Shown here one piece after another: positions 22,867 to 33,923 of a stretch of 64,000 nucleotides of DNA. The position numbers were made by a program, and so were the translations under genes. The stretch lies in contig CM053249.1 in NCBI GenBank assembly GCA_028583405.1, positions 35,168,628 through 35,232,627 on the forward strand, written 5' to 3'. This DNA comes from Pogonophryne albipinna. Lineage: Eukaryota > Chordata > Actinopteri > Perciformes > Artedidraconidae. Numbering within the stretch: position 1 is the first letter of the stretch; the number at the start of each line of letters is the position of its first letter. The notes beneath the pieces are model-generated. The model did no database searches. It was not told the DNA's origin and saw only the letters and a list, made by a program, of their open reading frames with translations.

Positions 22867-23318
22867 GCCGTTGTTGTGAGTGTGGACGGTCGGAGCATAT
22901 ATAACGTTAGCTTATCCAAACTCCATTTGAAAACACGCATTTTAAAAGGGTTTTTCGCCTGCCGTCTGTCTGCAGACTTGTCAAAGCATTAATTCATGGT
23001 TTTTACTAACCGGTATCAGTATGTTGTTACTTCGGCATCATTTTGAAACGTGTATTACAATTAAATCATGGTCAAATATGTTCATCTTGTTGTAGTTGTA
23101 GCCCCCATGCCAGCGATTCTCTCTCTAGTTTAGCATACTCAGCCCGACTCAGCCTGGTTGTTCCTGGCCCTAGAACCACGATTTAGTCGGGCCAGAAAAA
23201 AGGTGAGAAAGTAGCCCCGGGCCAAAACTAGGCCAAGTGGAAACGCAACCAAAAACGGGCCCCGCACGGCTCGGCACGCTTAAAGCGAGCTACCCGCTGC
23301 AGTGGAAACGCGCCATTA

Positions 23319-24030
23319 GTTTACTGAACCGTGATGAATGAAAGAAATTAGTGAGGTAGTGGTTTACTGAAGTTACAAAGACATTAATATATGAGTAACA
23401 GGTCAGTGTAAACACAAGCTTCTGTCAATTATGGATCATTCAAACTATATAAAAATATGTAATAAAGTTCTAAAACAAGTATTCGGTATATTCCTTGATA
23501 GCTTTTGGAGAAGGTTGTTTACTAAAATCTATCGTTTCAACTGTTCCACTTTATAAAAAAGGAACAGGTGAGTAGAGCATCATTGAGTTTCTTATTCTGT
23601 CAGTAAATTATCCAAATGAAATGTTTTTCATTATTTTAGTCAACCCTAAACAAATTGATTGTACCTTTTAATAATGACCTGACTTGGTCGCCAAAGTTAA
23701 ATTAACTTCAGAAAATCAAATCTGTTCTGAGAAAAAACTAATAAATGTTTAAAGATAGGAACTTGCCATCCCACTGAAAAACAGTCCGTAGAGATTTAAA
23801 GGCGTAGTTGTAGTTCAGTCCAACGTTTCATTTGGATTCATTTGACAACAGTCAACTATTTTCATAAAGAATATATACATTTTTCAAATTCAAAGTCAAC
23901 TTTATTGTCAATCTTACCCAGTTTGTGTTTATAGACAGAGAGATCAAAAAGACGTTTCCAACAATCCCAAATACGAAAACACCCCATCACACATACGAAA
24001 CACAACGCAGAGTCCGAGGGTGTTAAGAGT
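23319..24030. other. non-coding interior of the THAP/YqaJ element
   Basis: No exon recognised. 'aagtcaactttattgtcaat' at 23893-23912 resembles a LINE/SINE 3' tail. Confidence 0.45.
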
Positions 24031-24038
24031 ATGTTTAT

Positions 24039-25109
24039 TTAAATGTCCTCCTCTCTACTGGCCAACACAGGGAGCATATGCTGGGTGTAGAATTTTTCCA
24101 GGAGGAAGAGATTTCCATGCCATGCAGGGTCTTTGGGGATGGGGATAATGATCGCCTCCTTCGTGGTCCACACAACAAAGTAGCAGAGACTCCGGTCTGT
24201 GATGTGCAGCTGCCCTTGGACCTGGTGCCAGTATGGGTGATTCTCCTTGAGAATATATGACATATATGACCCACCCTCCTCACGGAGACAGAAGGATGGT
24301 AACTGGACTGCCTCCGTGATGGTCATGTTCCTCTGGCTGTGTGGACACTTCACCTCCAGCAGGGCAGATGGCTGCACAAATCCATCGGGTGATGCTCCCA
24401 AAACACCCGACTCACTCACAAAGAGACCAGACTCGAACACTGTCACCCGATAGGCCTGCACAAAAGCCTTCACCCCTTCGGCCTCGTTTACAACCCCCCA
24501 GTTGACAGCCATGACTCCGTCCAAGTTGTACCCCCCAAGCACCCTCTTCATGAGGGACGCGCATGGAGTGGATGAAAGTCCCGACCGCAGCACAGCACCA
24601 AAATTGCTGGCTGTCAACCTGCCCCGCCTGTGTAACTGCCACTGAGGATTTGTCCGCTGTCCTACGGTGGCTGTCTGGATGGCAGCTTGCTGGTCTCTGC
24701 TCAGTCGCATTGAGACAAGAATTGCCTCAAGCCCCCGACCCCCATGCTCCTTCACCAGCTCCGGCACGGTGACAATGGCCGGATGTTGAGGCCGCGGCTC
24801 TGGCTCAGGTGACAAAAGCCATGCCATGCCACACTGTGTGCCCCTCAGTGCAGACCTGAATCAGTCTACATCCTCAGTGGCGATGTCTCTGGCCAGTGGG
24901 TTGTATGTCTTCTCTTGCTGTTGGTAAAGTTGAGACACCGGCTGGACTACTTTTGAAGTGCCAGGCTTCCTCCACTGGCACTCAACATCTGTGGAGCTGA
25001 TCTGCCACATGGCAAATATTGCCAATGCTGCAGCGTGGCTGCATTTGTACATCCCCCGTGCACAATCACAGACAGCGCTCTGCATCGCGCCATCGTCTCC
25101 CATGCAGAT
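24039..25109 (-). pseudogene. SWIM zinc finger plus YqaJ-type nuclease, last exon, with premature stop
   Basis: After a good acceptor (tttttacag) the frame runs 357 codons to a TAA at 24039-24041 that overlaps an AATAAA signal. First comes a SWIM finger, C-x-C-x6-C-x-H ('CDCARGMYKCSHAAAL'). Then, in the second part, come YqaJ/lambda-exonuclease-like motifs of the PD-(D/E)xK fold: 'RRGRLTASNFG', the acidic 'VNEAEGVKAF', 'GASPDGF', 'LLEVKCPHS' (E-x-K) and 'YWHQVQGQLHIT'. These correspond to the metal- and DNA-binding residues of the family. A single TGA at 24861-24863 breaks the frame between the two domains, so the copy is inactive as read. Readthrough or a sequencing error would be the alternatives. 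In related elements the nuclease is thought to process DNA during transposition; its exact role is not established. Confidence 0.75.
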
Positions 25110-25736
25110 CTGTAAAAATAAAGTAAGTACCATTTGTTAGCATGCTATAATAGATTGAATGAGCAATAATACAAGGATGGTCCGGATCTGGGGGTGGGAG
25201 GGTTTATTTTTCCATAGTTTTGTCCTCTTGTCTGATTGTTGTTATTGTTTGTGATTGTACATTGTATTTTTCTAAATGTGTATGAATACATTTTTGAAAA
25301 ACATTTGATCAACAATAAAAAAGGATTTGGTCAGGATCTAGACTCGGTGTGTAGTTTATTAATTAATCAATGCTCTCTACATTAGGAAAACACATACCAG
25401 TGTACCAGAGGGAGTCACACACAGCTGTGCCTAGATAACCAAACAAATTTACAAGATAACCAAAATCCTTGAATCTACACACAGCAAATAAACTCAAATG
25501 ACAAAAGGAGATCACACATACAGTATAGTCGATATAAAACTGGCCGCTTCAATCTGAAGAGCAACTAAAACAAAACACGGGAGTGTATCTTGTTCTTGTG
25601 AACACTAATGTTATCCACAGCATACACAGAGACCACAAAGTTCTTAAGGAGAAAACTAGTTGCTAAAACAAAACACGTTAGTGTACCTTGTTAGCTAGCT
25701 GACATTAACGTTAAACATTGCACTCATATTACTCAC

Positions 25737-25863
25737 CGAAACCTTGTAAAGCCGGTCCCGCTGCTCTTACAGAACCGACTATCTCCCCTTTCGTGTATGT
25801 ACAGCTCTCAACATGCCCAGACTTGTAGTGATTTTCACCTCGTTTTATACTTTTCGCCTCATT
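25737..25863 (-). pseudogene. middle exon of the SWIM-YqaJ gene, frameshifted
   Basis: Acceptor 'tttctttcag' and donor 'g|gtgagt' bound 127 bases. One frame reads 'NHYKSGHVESCTYTKGEIV', which resembles the N-terminal part of these proteins. The end, 'DRLYKVS', reads in another frame and joins the next exon in phase. The length is one base off a multiple of three, so a small indel near 25760 probably broke the gene. Confidence 0.55.
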
Positions 25864-25999
25864 CTGAAAGAAACAGGTGAAATTTGCTAATCGGCCATCT
25901 TTGTGATGGTGACGCGTATTGTGCGAGACCATGTGCGAGACCAGAGACCTGTAGTTCACTGAGCGGTTTCACACAAAAAAAATTGTAACTTCACAGTTT

Positions 26000-26193
26000 T
26001 ACGACACATTTTTTTTTTTTGGACAAACATCATATGTGTCATTCGTGGCACAATTCAAACGGGATCAAAAGATAACTTTTCTTTCTTCATTGACTTCAAT
26101 GTATAATTTTCCGCTTCCGGGGTCCCATGGAGGCTCCCGGAAGGGGAAAATTATACATTGAAGTCAATGGAGAGAGAAAAGTTAGTTAAGCTC
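26000..26193. repeat. foldback 'cttccggggtccc' repeat, also at 26655-26820
   Basis: 'gacttcaatgtataattttc' and its reverse complement flank a short GC core at 26091-26168, making a strong hairpin. About 150 bases recur in the same direction at 26655-26820 outside the THAP/YqaJ element. The repeat is a separate small element or a segment copied by gene conversion. Confidence 0.6.
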
Positions 26194-26608
26194 TTACTGT
26201 TTAACATTTTGGTTTACTTCATGTTAAGGCTAATAGAAATGACAAGGCTAAGTAATGTAATGTAATGCTAACTAACGTGCTCGCTACTAGCTAGGTAGCT
26301 AACTTGACTATGTTCCATGCAAAACATGTATATTACCTGATATGTTTGGTCCAACGACTCCTGGTCCTTTCATCAGACGGGAAGCGATAGAAAGAGCAAG
26401 TGGTATGATCACTTTTGTGATTCCAACCTGGTACAAAGCACACAGGCATCTTATAAAAGTGAATTTATTGGAGCAATATCTTATATTTATTGGAGGGAAT
26501 AAATCAGTTATGAGATCTTCTTCTTCTTCTTTGCTTTAATTGCGAGTCGCAACCAGTCTTGGAGCATTGTCGCCTATGACATCACTTACGCGACCCAGAA
26601 TGGGATTT
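26194..26608 (-). repeat. right TIR of THAP/YqaJ element
   Basis: Inverted partner of 17513-17929. It contains the first exon of the minus-strand gene. Confidence 0.85.
26337..26449 (-). CDS. THAP-domain first exon, right arm
   Basis: ATG at 26449, 37 codons and two bases, then the same donor (cag|gtaata) as the left arm. The peptide differs from the left copy at one residue (VPGW for VPVW). It lies upstream of the SWIM-YqaJ exons on the same strand. Direct splicing to the exon at 25863 would enter a stop, so an exon carrying the second half of the THAP fold is either missing or unrecognised. Confidence 0.55.
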
Positions 26609-27483
26609 GTAGTCTTTCTAGTTGCGTATTTTTCATAGTCTTATATTTCCACAGTTTTACGACAAACTGACTTTTTTTACATGGAAATGATTGTTTAAGA
26701 TTGACAAACATCATATGTGTCATTCGTGGCACAATTCAAACGGGATCAAAAGATAACTTTTCTCTCTCCATTGACTTCAATGTATAATTTTCCGCTTCCG
26801 GGGTCCCATGGACCGGAAGTAGATGGGCGTGACTTCGCCACTCTATAGACTTCACAGCGGGCGGAACTTGTCATAAAGTCCGCGAAAATAAAGCCCGCCC
26901 ATTTAGAGGGAAGATATGATTGGTCAATTGTACTGTCATTTGACATTACTCTCTCGTTGAGTTACTATAGCTGGCCCTCTGTGAATGTAGAGAGGGACCA
27001 ACAAGCTCTCCCGTCTTCACATAACTCGCAGAGACGGCATTTAACCCTTCACATTCCAACAGAAACTGAACAGGCAGATTTGAAGGATTTATTTATTTAG
27101 AAATGTTATTTTAAATACAATTAAATCAAGTTATTTTGGTAAAACTAATGAAAAATGTAACAAAACAAAAAAAATATATATTTTTTAATGTTTTCAAATA
27201 TTATTTTTTAGAATATCTTAGGCCCTCACAGAGGGCCTAGAGGGCCCTGACGGCTCGCCACTGCGATGAAGTATAACATATTCCTACCGTGAGCTCTGTG
27301 CTTAGTGCTAATTCAGAGGCTCTGCGTTAGAATTGTGTTTTGTTTCGGTAAAAATGGTTCATATCGTCCGTTAGCTGAGTTTCTTCCCGTTAAGTGGGTA
27401 TGACACATTCATAGTTTGTTAAATGTTAAGAAGCCCTGAGACACAGTTTTGTGAAAAGAAAGCTTTTAGGTTTAACAGGTTAA

Positions 27484-28204
<721 letters not shown>

Positions 28205-28229
28205 ACACACCTTTATCTATTTAATATAG

Positions 28230-28865
28230 CCTAGTTGTACAAAATAAAGTAAGAAATCATTCCAATGTGTAGCCTACTATAGGACAGTAAACAGTTTAAA
28301 AGGCGAGTGATTAGTAATGCATAAATAAAAAGAAAGAATGCTAACTAGGTAACATAAGATAAGAATAAACAAGTTTAAATGATTTGTTATTGGTTGTGAT
28401 CATATTCTAAAGATGTTTGGATTATTGAAAAGTATACAGCTCTCTTTCATAGAGTGTTGAGAGATGTATCCATAAATTCATTTTGCTCTCAAAGTGCACC
28501 AGATTGATGCATTTAACTTCAACATTTAAACAAAAATCATACATTTTCTTTTCACTGAAAACGGGTCCCACAGACCCAAACAGCACACAAAGGTTAAAGG
28601 TAAGCATATAATAATGTTAAAATGTGCTAAATATATACACTGCAAAAAAACTGTAAAAGAGGAGTAAAAGTAGCTCACAACTTGTTTTATTTTTTTGAAA
28701 GTAGCTCTCATCCTAAAAAAGGTTGGAGACCCCTGTTGTAAAACGATACATTTGACCATTTTAAGCTTGGCCTACCATTTTATTGGAGCGGCGAGGAACA
28801 GGTGGGGCTTGAAAAGGCCCACCTGCTCAAAGTGGGGAATGACAGAAAAAGTTTGAGAACCCTAG
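28230..28865 (+). mobile_element. degraded hAT copy related to 33924-35110
   Basis: 'aatcattccaatgt', 'ctataggacagtaaac', 'tttgttattgg' and 'aaagtgcaccagattga' occur here in the same order as at 34650-34950. The right end 'aagtttgagaacc' is a hAT-like terminus. No TSD was found. Confidence 0.55.
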
Positions 28866-29170
28866 CCCCAGCCTGCTTGCTCTCGTCAGCTCTGAATCCC
28901 CGGCTTACCTCGCCTGTGTTCCTCCGTGCATCTCCGCACACCTGCTCCAGTCTGCTCGAACTCGCAAACTGGATCCCCGGCTTCGGACCTCCGCTCCACC
29001 TCCGAAGATAGGCTACTCCCTGACCCTGGACATTGTGAATATCAATTCCCTCAGCTGTTCAGCATAACCGGTTTTGGAAATAAAGCCTTTTTGTTTCTTA
29101 AACTTCAGTCTCCTCTCAATAGTGTTCAGTATTGTGGGTTCACACCTGTAAGCTCTCGGAGAGCGTAACA
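28866..29170 (+). mobile_element. possible solo LTR fragment
   Basis: 'ggaaataaagcctttttg' followed by about 90 bases and an end in 'gagcgtaaca' resembles the R-U5 part of a gypsy-type LTR. No left boundary or TSD could be fixed. Confidence 0.3.
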
Positions 29171-30155
29171 GAACTGTTAAGAAGCCAAACAATGACACAT
29201 CTCTTTCTCCTGTGTCCAACACAGAGCTAAAAGGAGAATCAATATTAGATTATTGTACGGGGAAACAATTGAAAAGGCGTGCTCATGTCGATCTGTGTCT
29301 GTGTTTCCTGTTAATAGGTTAGTGTTTGCCAACATATTTGAAATAGAAACTGGAGGGTTAAGGTTGTTTTTAAAGCTGTTTACACTGCCCCCCCCCCCCC
29401 CCCAGCCGCCCAAAACAACAACAAAAGAGTGAATATGAGCCACAGAGAATCAAAAGAGGGACCGCAGCTTCGACTGCTGATTGGATTGAACCAAACTAAC
29501 AATCAACAACAACCAGTGACAAACAACAACACAATACATGATATTACAAGGACATAAAAAGATAAAATAGTGCACAAAGATTTTGCTATTGTTGGCTCTT
29601 TTATTTTGCTGTAACAATGTATGTTTCACCTCTGTGGGACGAAAAAGTTATTCTGATTCGGAAGATCATTTTATCACAGCTACATTTCAACATAAACAAG
29701 AAAGATAACTTATTCTCAAGAGAACAATCAATAAACAAACAAACAATGATTTTCATATGCTATTTGTAACCCACAAACAATGTATTTATAACAAAGAAAT
29801 ACATTAAAAAAATACCCATGACCCCTCTGACTTATTCTGTGACCTCTGTATAGGTCCCTAGCCCGATGTTGGCAGACTCCCTTTCTGTCATTACTAACCT
29901 TTCCCCACTAAGCACTGTGGCCTCCTTCAAAACAAACCCTCACTTTACAAAAACCTAACTTTTAAGCTACAACCTGCTCCTCTCTCCCTCCTCTCTGTTC
30001 ACCTCCCTCTCTCACCCCCCCCCCTCCCTCAGTGGTGGCGGTCTGCAGCAGAGCAGTTAATAAAGAGATTGATTATCAGCCTGTCAGGAAGTGACAGTTG
30101 GACAGGGCTGCTCTGCGTGAATGACAGAGGGCAGGATCACCACGCAGAGGCCCGC
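29171..30155. other. intergenic, no gene seen
   Basis: It includes a C-run (29389-29403) and AT-rich DNA. No exon recognised. Confidence 0.5.
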
Positions 30156-30156
30156 T

Positions 30157-30157
<1 letters not shown>

Positions 30158-30226
<69 letters not shown>
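30158..30226 (+). repeat. (CA)n microsatellite
   Basis: About 69 bases of pure CA. Confidence 0.95.
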
Positions 30227-30228
<2 letters not shown>

Positions 30229-30379
30229 TACCTATGCCAACACCAGGGGTAGGTGAGGTGGAGGAGGAGGGGGGGGGGTTGGATGGGTGAGAGGCAGGCA
30301 TGTGGAGAACAGCAACGCAACCTTCTGCCAGTGGAAGATGGAAGGTTTGGGTGTGGCTGTGTGTGTGGCCTAGCATTAC

Positions 30380-30630
30380 TATACTTGTGGGGACCTAAAT
30401 CTGTTTACATAGTCACGTGTGGGGACTCACCTCCCTTATGGGGACAAAATGGAGGTCCCCATGAGGGGGATCATTAATTTTAGGGTGAAGACTTGGTTAG
30501 GTTTAGGGTAAGGGTAAGGTTAAGGTTAAGGGTAAGGGTTAGGCATGTGTTGGTTATGGTTAAGGTTAGGATAAGTCTCCAGGAAATGCATGTAAGTCAA
30601 TGTAATGTCCCCTGAAGTGATGTATACATG
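30380..30630 (+). mobile_element. dispersed repeat with telomere-like 'gggtaagggttagg' core
   Basis: 'acttgtggggacc' and 'atggggacaaaatgg' precede a G-rich run of imperfect TTAGGG/TAAGGG units (30480-30575). 'aagtcaatgtaatgtcccc' follows. The layout is that of a dispersed fish repeat, not of a chromosome end. Confidence 0.55.
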
Positions 30631-30840
<210 letters not shown>

Positions 30841-30899
30841 TGATGTTGAGGTCAGGGTTCACAGCCACTGCCTTCTGGAGTGACAGAAAGAAGTGTGAC

Positions 30900-31550
30900 A
30901 ATAGGCGATTTCACATCAAGTACTTTTCCCAGGAATAGTTCCAGGAACTTAGTTCCCCAGAACTTTTATTTCCTGGAACTATCAAGTAAATCGCGTTCAC
31001 ACCGGAATAAGTCCCTGAGGGAGCCGTTGACGTCACTTCTTCTTCTGCTTTGGGTTTACTGGCAGGCCGCAAATCACTTCACGCGTATACTGCCACCCGA
31101 AGTCCCCGGCCGGAAGTCCCCTGAGTTGGGGAAGGCTTCAGTAGAAGCTGCTGGGACTCCCAGCAGCTTCTACTGAAGCCTTCCGAGTAAATCTCCAGAA
31201 CGCTGACACCTCCTCATCTCCACCGCTCCCATGTTTTCTTTTGTGTTGCCATAAGTTAGTCTCTCTCCGTTGGTGCGCTGGGCTAATGCTAATAATGCTA
31301 ATGCGAGCAAAGAAAATGGCGGCTTCACAAAAACTTTTCACAGTTTTACAGGGCGTGGTTTGCAATTCGCATCAGAAATTGGAACCTTTTCCTCCCCAGG
31401 AAAATACTACCTCTCTAGCAGGGACTGAAAAAGGGTGAAAAGGTTCCCGAAAAAAAGTTCTAATTCCAGATCTTTTTGGTGTGAACGCAAAATCCCAGGA
31501 ACTATCGGAACAATTCCTGGGGAAAGTACTCTGGTGTGAAAGCGCCTATT
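30900..31550. mobile_element. non-autonomous DNA transposon with TIR AATAGGCG
   Basis: The left end 'aataggcgatttcacatc' and the right end 'ggtgtgaaagcgcctatt' are inverted repeats, extended by 'agtacttttccc' and 'ggggaaagtact'. A possible 3-bp TSD GAC flanks it. It contains the 55-bp palindrome at 31130-31184. No transposase. Confidence 0.65.
31130..31184. repeat. near-perfect 55-bp palindrome
   Basis: Arms of 27 bases with a single-base centre at 31157. The inner sequence reads 'cagcagcttctactgaagcc' on either strand. Confidence 0.9.
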
Positions 31551-31559
31551 GACGCCATA

Positions 31560-31774
31560 CACAGGAGCCAAAGAGGTCAAAGGGAAATCTGGAACACAAA
31601 CACACACACTGTGTGTGTGTGTCACTTATCTGTGAGCATGCTGTAGAAACACACACACACACAATATAAACAATCCCATCATACAGCAAATGTACACACT
31701 CACATACCAGAACACAAACCCAGGTAACAAGTAACTGCATCACACACACATACACACATCCAACATTCCAACAA

Positions 31775-31817
<43 letters not shown>

Positions 31818-33915
31818 ACACCCGGGAGAGACGCTGTCCTCTCCTGCACTGTTGACATACAAATATAGTTTTATTTTTCTGCAGTAACTTTTGCAATAAA
31901 AATCCGAAAAGAATAATAGTTTATATATGCTTCAATGCAGCGTCCTGATTTGTAAGGACTATACTTGATAGAAAATATTACACATTCAGTTCAGTATACT
32001 TTTTAAGTATGTATTAATTCGGTAAGGTCGACTTTTGTTGTCACAGGTCGATCTCCCCTTCATCATGTATCGCTGCAAACGGTGGGTTACGTATTGTAAC
32101 CCTAGTTATATAAGCACAGGTGGAGCCCTCTACTGGACTCTATGGGTACTACCTCTCATCCATACTATGTGAGCATTCATCAACTGAGATATCTATAACC
32201 GTAGCCGGCCCCCTGGGCAGATTTTGCATCCACAACAAAAGTATATATTTAAAGTATATAATATACTTCCATTATGAAATCATAGCTGGCCTATGGCATC
32301 AGTGCAACACCTCATTCATTGTTGACAGACATGTGCCAAGGAGAAGGAAAAGCCCACACTGGCTGCATCTCACTTCTCTTAACATCAATCCTTGCGTCCC
32401 TCACTTGCGTCTTTTCCTTGCCTCTTAGTCCCTCCCACCAGGGAAGCATGGAGAGACGCAAGGAAACCACGAGAAGGGAGAAGAAGCAGGGAAATTAGTT
32501 TTAAGAGCAATGAGACGTCCTTTCCCCCGGAGCGTCACGTGAGGCGACGTCCGTTTGTGATGACGCCGCACAGCTGATCGTCTGACAGCAGCCAGCTCTG
32601 TCCCCGTTATTTTCACAAATAAACATCTGTCTCTCTTTTTATTTGAATGTGTTCATAATAAGAATGAATTAGAGATCTTTTTTTTTTTCAATAAATGAAT
32701 AAAATGATTTTTGACCACTTTGTTGTTCAGATATATCACCTATTTGTAACTAAATGATACATGAATTGAAACAAAACACAGTATAAACTGAGGAGTGAGT
32801 CCGTGAGTTTCATGTATTTTCTTCACTCCGCTGGTAAACTGCTCTCATGTCAAGAAGCATGAGATCAGTGCATGCGCTGCATCGTCCAATCAGTGAGCGA
32901 TACACAGTAAGGGGGCGGGGCGAGTGTCTGAGGATTTCATCGAAGGATGGTCTGGTGGTTCCTCTATTATAGCTCCTACCATTATCGCTCCTCGATCCTC
33001 CGGCACAAATAAGCGCCATGGGACGGTACTCAAGATGGCGCAGACAAATCAACTTCCGGTGAAACCGAGGACCGACGAAATGACAAATAAGTAACTTGAG
33101 ATCGGCCCCATGTTCCCTTTAGTTTTTACTTCCTGTCTGTCTGTCTTCTTCTGCAGCTGTATTTAACCTCTTTCCTTCTTTTGCGCTGTTTTCTTGTTCT
33201 TCTTCACTTTCCATCTTGACAGTAGACAGTTTAGCCATCATGGAGCTAAAGTTCTGTGCTCTTCACAAATAGATAAAATCAATACTCATAAGGTGTTTTC
33301 TGATAGAAAAACAAATGCAATTATTTTTGCCAATTGATGTGACTGCACATGGCCCATTGATCAGAGCGTCCTTAGCAACGGACTGCTATCCAAAAAGAGC
33401 ACGAGAGAATGTCCAGATTGACCAATCAGAGAGGAGATTTAAACTAAGATGCATCATAACCCCTATTTATCCATACACTACATCCCAGTGGTAAATGTCA
33501 GAGTGTCCCCAGCCTGTCTCCACACTCACATAGGACTCATATAACACAGCCAACGTATAGTGAGGCTGTGAGTGGTGAGCAGCATATTCCCCGTAATGAG
33601 GCTGACAAGGTGAACACAAAGCAGCAGGCTGTGGCTCCAGCTCCAGGAAGGGAAATAGATCTATCCTGGGTAAACCATGAAAGGTCAGAGGTCATGATGC
33701 TCCGTAAAGTGATCTTCAAAATGTTGTATTTATGCCCTGTGTTACTGTCCTAAATATTATGTACTGTAGCACTTACAGCATTGGCCAAATGCTATATTTG
33801 TACTGTCATCATGAATGTGTTCACTAACAGTGAGCTGTGTGTATCAAAGCCTGAGTCCATTACCATTTAAGTTTAAGCCAAATGTACTTATTTTACTCGA
33901 ACACTCACTCACTCA
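31560..33915. other. intergenic with simple repeats and a possible TIR element
   Basis: It holds CA/GT tracts at 31600-31625, 31650-31664 and 31779-31815. A possible Harbinger-like element spans about 32361-33105, with left 'ggctgcatctcacttctc' and right 'acttgagatcggccc'. These match only loosely and no TSD was fixed. No host exon recognised. Confidence 0.35.
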
Positions 33916-33923
33916 GTCAGGAT

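Larger units (their letters stand above)
19034..23315. mobile_element. non-autonomous PIF/Harbinger element, TIR TGGCGCGTTTCCACTGCAG
   Basis: A perfect 19-bp TIR lies at both ends. The 3-bp duplication TTA (19031-19033 and 23316-23318) fits the TWA target of PIF/Harbinger. Its own sequence is about 770 bases once the LTR retrotransposon at 19355-22866 is removed. The interior has no transposase frame, so it was mobilised in trans. It inserted into the interior of the THAP/YqaJ element. Confidence 0.8.
17513..26608. mobile_element. THAP/SWIM-YqaJ transposon with ~416-bp TIRs (ISL2EU-like)
   Basis: The arm at 17513-17929 and the arm at 26194-26608 are near-identical inverted repeats that begin CAAATCCCATTCTGGGTCGC. 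Removing the inner Harbinger leaves about 4.8 kb. Each arm holds the same THAP exon. The minus-strand gene that starts in the right arm encodes a SWIM finger and a YqaJ nuclease. DNA transposons of the IS4EU/ISL2EU superfamily are known to pair a transposase with a YqaJ-type exonuclease, so that is the likely assignment. I find no DDE transposase, so this copy is probably defective. A short TSD could not be fixed because the left flank has diverged. Confidence 0.6.
17480..27263. mobile_element. hAT element, TIR CAGTGGCGA (level 2 of second nest)
   Basis: Exact 8-bp TSD CGATGAAG (17472-17479 and 27264-27271). The left end CAGTGGCGAACCGTGA pairs with the right end CCTGACGGCTCGCCACTG. Almost all of its length is the inserted THAP/YqaJ element. 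Its own DNA is about 35 bases at the left and about 650 at the right. It carries no recognisable hAT transposase. Confidence 0.8.
16681..27479. mobile_element. piggyBac-like element, copy 2, split by a 9.8-kb nest
   Basis: The left piece (16681-17479) and right piece (27264-27479) align with copy 1 at 7488-9503. Matching stretches include 'cctgagcctgtttttcagg', 'cttctaaaaggggtaaatta', 'gacattggattaacctt' and 'aagaagccctgagaca'. The right end TTTAACAGG abuts TTAA (27480-27483). The left TTAA (16677-16680) is followed by two extra bases before CCTGTTAAACC. With the insert removed the element is about 1 kb. No transposase. Confidence 0.65.

Noticed and set aside
30480..30575. True telomere or subtelomere
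   Set aside because: The TTAGGG-like units are imperfect, short and embedded in a recognisable dispersed repeat with complex sequence on both sides.
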